A DNA stretch of 12,668 nt from Candolleomyces eurysporus (lineage: Eukaryota; Basidiomycota; Agaricomycetes; Agaricales; Psathyrellaceae): contig JANBPK010000077.1 of assembly GCA_027579435.1 (NCBI GenBank), forward strand, positions 1 to 12,668. The letters run 5' to 3'. A model generated the notes under the pieces. That model saw nothing but the letters and a program-made list of their open reading frames with translations. It was not told where the DNA came from and ran no database searches. Shown here one piece after another: positions 7,556 through 12,668 of this stretch. Each line of letters begins with the position of its first letter. The first letter of the stretch is position 1. A program made the translations under genes and the position numbers.

Positions 7556-8460
7556 CTACTAACACACCAACTAACACCTAACACCAACTCCAAGTCGAGC
7601 CGTGCAAGGTAAGTATAATGTATAAACCTTTGGTAGTCGTGCCGCACCGAAATCGGGGGTGCGAGTATNGGGGGGTAGTGTAGAGTATTAAGAATTTACA
7701 GATTCTCTCTCTTGTGCACACTAATTCCAAGTAATCGAGGAGTACTCGATAATCACACAGTTAACCCTAAGGTTACTTCTTTATAGCTTTGATCTTTCCT
7801 TTAACTTAGTATCACGCCATGCGAGATAAAAGTCACCAATCCAGTCGATTGCAAATGCAAAGTAAACACAAATAAAAACAGCAGTAATTCTCTGAGGAAA
7901 AACTATGCTAAGAGAGTCCAATATGTATACTATCTGGAGCCGCGCGATCACCGGAGCGTGGTAAATAGGTGTACACGAGATTTATAAATAAAGAGAGTCC
8001 AGGCCCCAGCTAGAAAGAGAGATAAAGAGATAAAAAGAGGGTATTGGATACGCCAAGGCGCCACCGCGCCACTCCTGCGCTCGCGCCATGACTATTAATA
8101 GATCCTTGTTGCCTTTTCTAGTATGCCGAGCGGGATGCTGAAGTTGATCGAGGGTGGTCGGTCTATGGTTATTCCAACCGCCACCTTGGTGAGCCTTTGC
8201 TCGAGCCGCGTGAGGAGGAGTCGGACCTCCGTCAATTAAATAGTGTTATCTTGGCAAGTCCCTTGTGACCGCCCTCCAGGTTATCTCTTTCCATGAACGA
8301 CTTTCCTTTCAGAGTACTTTTGAGCTCCTTTCTCGTGCCACCCCAGCCATCATGCCGTCTGATGTGCTGAAACCTCGCCGCGCATCTCTTTGTGTGCCTA
8401 GGGACTCACCCTACTGCTCTAGCACTGAATATACTCAATTAATGTGAGGCCGCGTGAGAG
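7541..8460. mobile_element. CpG-rich unidentified insertion sequence
   Basis: No convincing gene on either strand. CpG returns abruptly here (for example 8061-8100 and 8120-8240) between CpG-free flanks, and the right end merges into repeat B. Features: stem CGCACC/GGTGCG at 7643-7663, hairpin ATCGAG-GAGTA-CTCGAT at about 7734-7750, a TATA-like TTTATAAATA at about 7980, and purine-rich GAGAGATAAAGAGAT repeats at 8010-8035. A single undetermined base lies at 7669 beside a G run. It may be a non-coding LTR or foldback element together with B; its left end is undetermined. Confidence 0.35.
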
Positions 8461-8517
8461 GGTAGGTACCTTTAGTGCCTAGGAAACCACCTCTATTGCT
8501 TTAGTAGTGAAATTGAG
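8395..8517 (+). repeat. Imperfect tandem-like duplication
   Basis: TGCCTAGGGACTCACCCTAC...AGCACTGAA (8395-8440) resembles TGCCTAGGAAACCACCTCTA...AGTAGTGAAAT (8476-8517), spaced 81 bp. It lies across the left edge of repeat B. Confidence 0.45.
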
Positions 8518-8816
8518 CCTTTCAGCTGCAGGGTAGGCAGTTTGATCTGAAGCGGCGCCAACCGGCTGGCTTACTAAACCCTAATCTCTGGTATAGGGCG
8601 GGCATGCCTCTAAGTTGGCAGTCCTTGAGTAGACTCCAACTCTCGTGAACCCAAGGGTAGTGTACTCTTTAGTTATCCTTTGCACCGTGCGAGTTATCTC
8701 AATACTGGAAGGGTTTCGTAGTGTAGAGATTAAATAGACACGACCGTTAATTGAATTGTGAATGATATTCAATAAAATGGGTATTTATTTGCGAAAAAGC
8801 GAACACAGTCGTATCA
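8461..8816 (-). repeat. Repeat copy B, unsplit, minus orientation
   Basis: Continuous 356 bp copy whose reverse complement aligns first with 5234-5514 and then with 7287-7360. It is CpG-rich, unlike copy A. On the minus strand it begins TGATACGACTG, directly after the truncated N-terminus of the peptidase-like gene. Confidence 0.85.
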
Positions 8817-8954
8817 CCGCATTGAGTCTTCTTGAGAATGGGGAATTTGCTGCCTGAGAACATCAATCACCACCTTGTCAATCTCAACATAGCCTTTCTT
8901 GTAGTGGGTGGGATCAGGGGCAGTGAATGCATGCTGAGGAGTTGATCCTGACAT
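8814..8954 (-). pseudogene. N-terminal fragment of the peptidase-like gene
   Basis: ATG at 8954-8952 opens a 46-codon frame, MSGSTPQHAFTAPDPTHYKK then GYVEIDKVVIDVLRQQ, and stops (TGA) at the border of repeat B. Composition and lack of CpG match the transposon module. From memory, transposon-associated USP-like proteins of mushrooms begin with a similar FTxPDPxHY...Y segment, so I infer this is the 5' end of the gene whose body lies at 5735-7001, split by later insertions. If wrong, it is an independent small relic. Confidence 0.45.
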
Positions 8955-9294
8955 ATCCCTAAGTATCTTGAAAGATACGGCCTCGATCAGTTTGTCTCTA
9001 TTTACACCTTGGGTACGCCTTGTTAAAATACTGTTATCAGGTTATCGTATTGGACCATTTGCTCTTGGACCATTCACGTTCCTTATGTCGTCCTTCTTTT
9101 TTGTTTACTCAGTGTCTCACCCTCCCTACATTATTTATTTCTTTGCCCGTCCCACTCCTCTTTCCCTCCTCTTCCCCTCCTCTATTTTGACGCCATGTCT
9201 CTCTCTGTTGTCTTTGGTATCTTTGCCCTTACTGGTGGCCAGGTCATTGGTCGCCCCCAGCAAGTCATCCCTGTCCAGATCCTACGGCTACATA
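8955..9294. promoter_or_regulatory. Shared divergent promoter of the transposon module
   Basis: 340 bp between the minus-strand start at 8954 and the plus-strand start at 9295. It contains a duplicated TTGGACCATT (9050-9059 and 9065-9074) and a long C/T-rich stretch (9080-9195), typical of fungal transcription start regions. An alternative upstream ATG in GACGCCATG lies at 9195. Shared use is inferred from layout only. Confidence 0.35.
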
Positions 9295-10250
9295 ATGTAC
9301 GACACAACCATTCAGTTCTTGAAAGGTCAAGTCATGCCTGCAAGTCTCCACATCTATCAAGATGCAGGCACCGTGGTACTTCCCCCAAACACAGTCGTTG
9401 TTCTTATCACCAAATTCGCTCCCCCTTCCCCTTCCAATGCTTCTGCTCCCAATGTTGCTCTTTTGGATGCTATTCAACTCTTCCCCTTCCCTGGGAATCC
9501 AGCTGACCCTGCCTACCAGTCCCACATTCCAACCTCAATCATCCGTTCATCTTTGGTCTTGGTAATGTCTTGGCACCCGCCCAGGTTTTGCCTGATGGCC
9601 AGTCTCGCATGTTCAATGTGTCAATTCCTGACTATGTTTGACACCAACTGCACAAGTCATCCCTTCAGTATGTTCACTCTCATTTCCTCGTTGTCTCCTT
9701 TTTCACATTATGTTGAAACAGGTGTGTTTTTGAGGCTTGAGCCCGCTGGGCAAACACCCCATCCCCCCTCCCGTCATCTTGCATTGGTATTCTTGGCCTC
9801 TGACATTCCATGTTGACCACTGGGGCTTGCATCACCTTGAACCACATCGCACTCAATGCACGCCCTCACGACACATTCAATCAAATGGCAAATACGTCTT
9901 CCACTACCACTCCTGCCACTAAACGAGCCTTTAATGCCATTGTCCCTCTGGATTCTGCACCTCCAATCAATATTGCAACTGCCTTCAGTTCCTCTGTTCC
10001 CACTAATGGAACTACAGACCAATCTAGCAGCATTGTACCTCAAATGGACCCTCCTCCTCCCCCCAAGGAGCCATGTACTGCAAAGCCAAAGAGTCCAACC
10101 TCAGCAAAGAAGCTAGCCAGTCCAGCAAAGCCCAAATCCACCCGATCGACCTGCAAAGCCAAGAACGCACCTGCTCTGTTAATTCCTGGCGACAGCAATG
10201 AAGGTGAGGAGGCAGAGGAGGCAATGGATGGTGCAATGGTTGAGATGTAA
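9295..10250 (+). pseudogene. Helitron-associated conserved protein, frameshifted (possible OB-fold)
   Basis: ATG 9295 starts MYDTTIQFLKGQVMPASLHI then YQDAGTVVLPPNTVVVLITK, later LLDAIQLFPFPGNPADPAY. A frameshift near 9538 moves to HPFIFGLGNVLAPAQVLPDG then SRMFNVSIPDYV. A further shift near 9640, an intron 9668-9721 (GTATGT...ACAG) and another shift near 9747 lead to RWANTPSPLPSSCIGILGL, a stop, then LTTGACITLNHIALNARPHD. The last third (about 9880-10250) is disordered, with Lys/Pro/Ser repeats (PKSPTSAKKLASPAKPKS) and an acidic end. Such proteins are frequent next to Helitrons in mushroom genomes, from memory; the beta-rich pattern LPPNT...DAI...FGLG...C.GILG...ITL would suit an OB-type single-strand DNA-binding fold, but that is inference. 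Three or more frame breaks make it non-functional. The start is uncertain; 9195 is an alternative in another frame. Confidence 0.55.
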
Positions 10251-10504
10251 TGTAAGAGTAACCACTCCGAACTCCTTCCTTTTTGTCCTTTTGTTGTCTT
10301 TGTCTTCTCTTTCATGTATGCTTCAACCTGTATTTTCATTATTTCTAGCTTATTCCCATTGTGTTGTAGTGTTATATTAGCTACCCTTGGGCCTTCCATG
10401 TTATCTATTATTGTCATTCCCCTGACATCCATAGTTTTTGTTGCCCTTATATTGTCATATTAAAGCATTGAATGACCATCCCTGTTTCCTGACTTTGTAC
10501 ATTC
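10251..10504. other. Spacer between the associated gene and Rep
   Basis: T-rich plus strand consistent with a 3' UTR followed by the Rep promoter. No coding or structured element stands out. Confidence 0.4.
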
Positions 10505-12343
10505 ATGCCTCAATGTGCTCAAAACCCTTGGTCCTCTATTGGGCCCATCTCCTCACCAAGGTTGGTGTGGGGTGCAAGAACCCATAATGGCTGACATCAG
10601 TGTCCGTTTTGCAGTGTTGTACTTCTTTCTGGAGAAGAGAAGGGCTTTTGCTGTGGGCCCCATGGTAGCGGTCTTCAAGCTGTCCCTGATCTACCACCCT
10701 TACCGGATGAATTTGATATTCTCATCAACAACCCAAACATATCCAAATTTTCCCATATCCTCAATCTTATATTTTCTTTCACTGCAATGGAAGCAACACA
10801 TGAATTCCCAAATTTTGCTGGCCCTTCAGGTTTTGTTGCTGTTCAAGGCAAGATCTACCACCACGTCTGGCCTTCACACAAATCATCTGCTCTACACTGG
10901 CTCCTCCATGATGGATTCATGCTTGACAAAATTCCTCAGGCCCAGCTTGCCAAAGGTATACCTCCTGCATGGATACAAGCAGTTCAAACCACACTTCTCC
11001 ATGTAAATCCTTTGGTCCAAGCAGTACAATCCCTCACTCAGCACAGCCTTCAGTTCCCTGATACCCATCTCATTATCAATGACTCTGGTCCATCGCCTGA
11101 AATTGCAGCCCTCATTTCCTTCAAAAACACTGCCACCACTGATGTATCTGGTTGCCCATTGATTCTCTCCAAGTGTAACAACACCAACTACACAATTTCA
11201 ACAGTCAGCCAGTGGGAACCACTGGCATATCCCCTCTTCTTTCCGCATGCAACCCTGGGCTGGGGGTTACATGGCTCCCCTTCCAATATTCAAAGAGAAC
11301 TTCCTCACGCAGATGAGGCCCACAAATCAAGCACCACCCAAATGTGGCATTATCGGGGACGCCTACTTTGTGATCCCAGATTCTCAATTTTTGGCAGACT
11401 TGGATGTGAATACATTGTCGATATGCATACTCAAGATCTGGAGAGGCGGTTACTCTATATTCAAAAGGGTCTTGAGCGTAGGAAGAGGGCAGCAGAGGGA
11501 GATGCCAGGTTGATGGGACAGGAGGAGGTTGTGCCAAACAAGAACATCTACCTTCCTGCTTCCTTCCTGGGATCTTGGCGGTGGGCATCTGAGCAAGTCT
11601 CTGATTCTCTGGTTATTGCTGTAGCAATAGGAGAGCCTACATTTTTTGTCACAGCAACATGCAATCCAGAGTGGCTTGAAGTCACTTCCCAGCTTTGCCC
11701 TGGCCAGGACTTCTCACACATTCCTGTTGTAGTCGTCCGGGTATTCAAACAAAAGCTTCGAGTTTTGATGAAGGCCTTAAAGACCATGTTTCTGCAGGTT
11801 GGCAAGCTGCTCTACACCATCCAATGCATCAAATTTCAGAAGAGAGGTCTTCCACACGCCCACATTCTCATCAAATATCCTATCCCCTGCAACACTCCTG
11901 AATTCATTGACTCTGTCGTTAGCGCCTGCTTGCCAACTGACCTGGCTGACCAACGGCTGGTAGAAAAGTTCATGCTACACCAACATCCTTCTTCTGACAG
12001 ACCGCCCTCTCAGTACTGCCAGAAGGAACATCCAGATGGTAGCCAAACATGTCGCTTCAACTATCTGCAACCACTACAGGCAGAGACCTTCGTCGACCAC
12101 GAAGGACGTGTTCACTATCAGTGGCTTGACAAGCAGGACCACTATGTTGTTCCTCATTGTCTACCTCTCATTCGGATGATGAATTGCCACATCAACTTTG
12201 AGATGGCAAGCACGTCACATCTTTTTCAGTATCTGTTCAAGTATATTCATAAAGGTACACATTGAATTCCCCATTGAATTAGGTGGTCTCTTGCTGATTA
12301 CTTTATTGATTCATTGTTAGGCCCAGATCAAACCCGTTACCGT
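10505..12343 (+). pseudogene. Helitron Rep (Helitron_like_N) gene, helicase part missing
   Basis: From ATG 10505 one frame runs to 12254, broken only by TGA at codon 30 (10592-10594). Seen in order: zinc-finger-like CPFC (codons 33-36) with FCCGPHG (48-54); LPPLPDEFDILI; MEATHEFPNFAGPSGFVAVQ (from 10787); WEPLAYPLFFPHATLGWG; IWHYR-type MWHYRGRLL; NIYLPASFLGSWRWASEQVS; TATCNPEW; VVRVFKQKL; then the HUH motif RGLPHAHILIKY (His at about codons 451 and 453, 11855-11863); HPSSDRP; VPHCLPLI; and the two-tyrosine motif QYLFKYIHKG (Tyr at about 576 and 580). After a 66 nt intron the reading continues PDQTRYR and stops at 12344. The HUH and Tyr residues nick and join single-stranded DNA in rolling-circle transposition. 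The remaining Rep part and the Pif1-like helicase are absent. Without the codon-30 stop, and using the internal Met, a 489-residue N-terminal piece is still open, but it is too short to mobilise the element. Confidence 0.85.
12255..12320 (+). other. Intron just after the catalytic tyrosine motif
   Basis: GTACAC donor after CATAAAG and TTGTTAG acceptor, with CTGATTAC branch-like sequence; 66 nt. Splicing turns KYIHKGTH-stop into KYIHKGPDQTRYR, the expected continuation of Helitron Rep. Confidence 0.65.
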
Positions 12344-12668
12344 TGATGTGCAGGTAGCGAACTAGGGCTCTCTAACCAACAAAACTATAGAACTCAAACA
12401 CACACACACAACCACAACAACACAACACACCAAATACCTTCGTGAAGATAAAGGCGGGCAAGGGGTATAGGTAAAAGCTCTAAGTCTAGTCAACAGAGGC
12501 TTCTAGAACTCTTCTTGTACAATCGCAAGTTCGAGGGGGAGCTAAGGCTCAACCAGCAACGATAGAAATGCTTCACGAAGTGACTTCGCTAACACACGGT
12601 AAGGTTCGAGATACAACGGATAACTTCGCGAACAGAGAACATGGTCTCGAGCAACTTTAACGCAATAA
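12344..12668. other. Unidentified sequence that truncates the Helitron
   Basis: Rep similarity ends at 12343, possibly at 12356 if one base was lost. The rest is non-coding on both strands. It has a CA-rich tract (12398-12431) and the 10 bp inverted pair CTTCGTGAAG (12438-12447) and CTTCACGAAG (12571-12580). CpG content is higher than in the Rep gene, which suggests a separate, younger element such as the 5' part of a retrotransposon. No LTR or primer-binding site could be verified. Confidence 0.3.

Noticed and set aside
8590..8670. tRNA-like stretch (GTTCACGAG with nearby stems)
   Set aside because: No complete cloverleaf, no proper T-loop or acceptor stem; the sequence is part of the inverted repeat.
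8968..9294. Upstream extension of the transposon-associated protein to 8968
   Set aside because: The extra ~109 residues are a translation of C/T-rich promoter sequence without family resemblance; ATG 9295 begins the recognisable part.
12344..12380. LTR start shared with repeat B (TGATGTG versus TGATACG)
   Set aside because: Resemblance ends after about seven bases.

Overview
The window looks like nuclear DNA of a filamentous fungus, most likely an agaricomycete (mushroom-type) basidiomycete. Introns are short (50-73 nt, GT...AG), the right half carries a decayed Helitron-type rolling-circle transposon of the kind common in those genomes, and the left half has fungal-type metabolic genes. 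No rRNA, tRNA or CRISPR array was seen. All calls come from reading the sequence by eye.

Left part (1-3600, CpG-rich). An apparently intact DJ-1/PfpI-family gene (minus strand, 266-955) stands head to head with the first ~95 codons of an ATP-grasp-type gene (plus strand, from 1227) that breaks off near 1575. What follows (1593-3577) is a different gene: a low-complexity protein rich in Pro, Ser, Gln and His, with an Arg-Asp/Arg-Glu tract. It is broken by stops and frameshifts, several of them explicable by C-to-T change. Its last exon looks clean.

Middle (3600-8820). Gene-poor DNA with nested repeats. A ~40 bp direct repeat flanks 3865-4689. A ~350 bp repeat at 8461-8816 has an inverted second copy split in two: 5234-5514 and 7287-7360. 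The inserted 1.77 kb (5515-7286) holds most of a ubiquitin-specific-protease-like gene on the minus strand. A decayed copy of the 3' end of the low-complexity gene (3514-3612) lies at 7362-7460. The stretch 7541-8816 is CpG-rich and probably a younger insertion. The older copies have lost CpG to TpG/CpA, as expected from cytosine methylation or RIP-like mutation.

Right part (8817-12343, mostly CpG-poor). This reads as a Helitron-derived module. The N-terminus of the peptidase-like gene (minus, 8954) and a conserved transposon-associated gene (plus, 9295-10250) diverge from a shared ~340 bp region. A Helitron Rep gene follows (plus, 10505-12343) with HUH and two-tyrosine motifs, one premature stop near its N-terminus, and no helicase part because homology stops at 12343. 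The last 325 bp are unidentified. None of the transposon genes is intact. My reading is a relic Helitron, with its accessory peptidase gene split by later insertions and surrounded by captured gene fragments.
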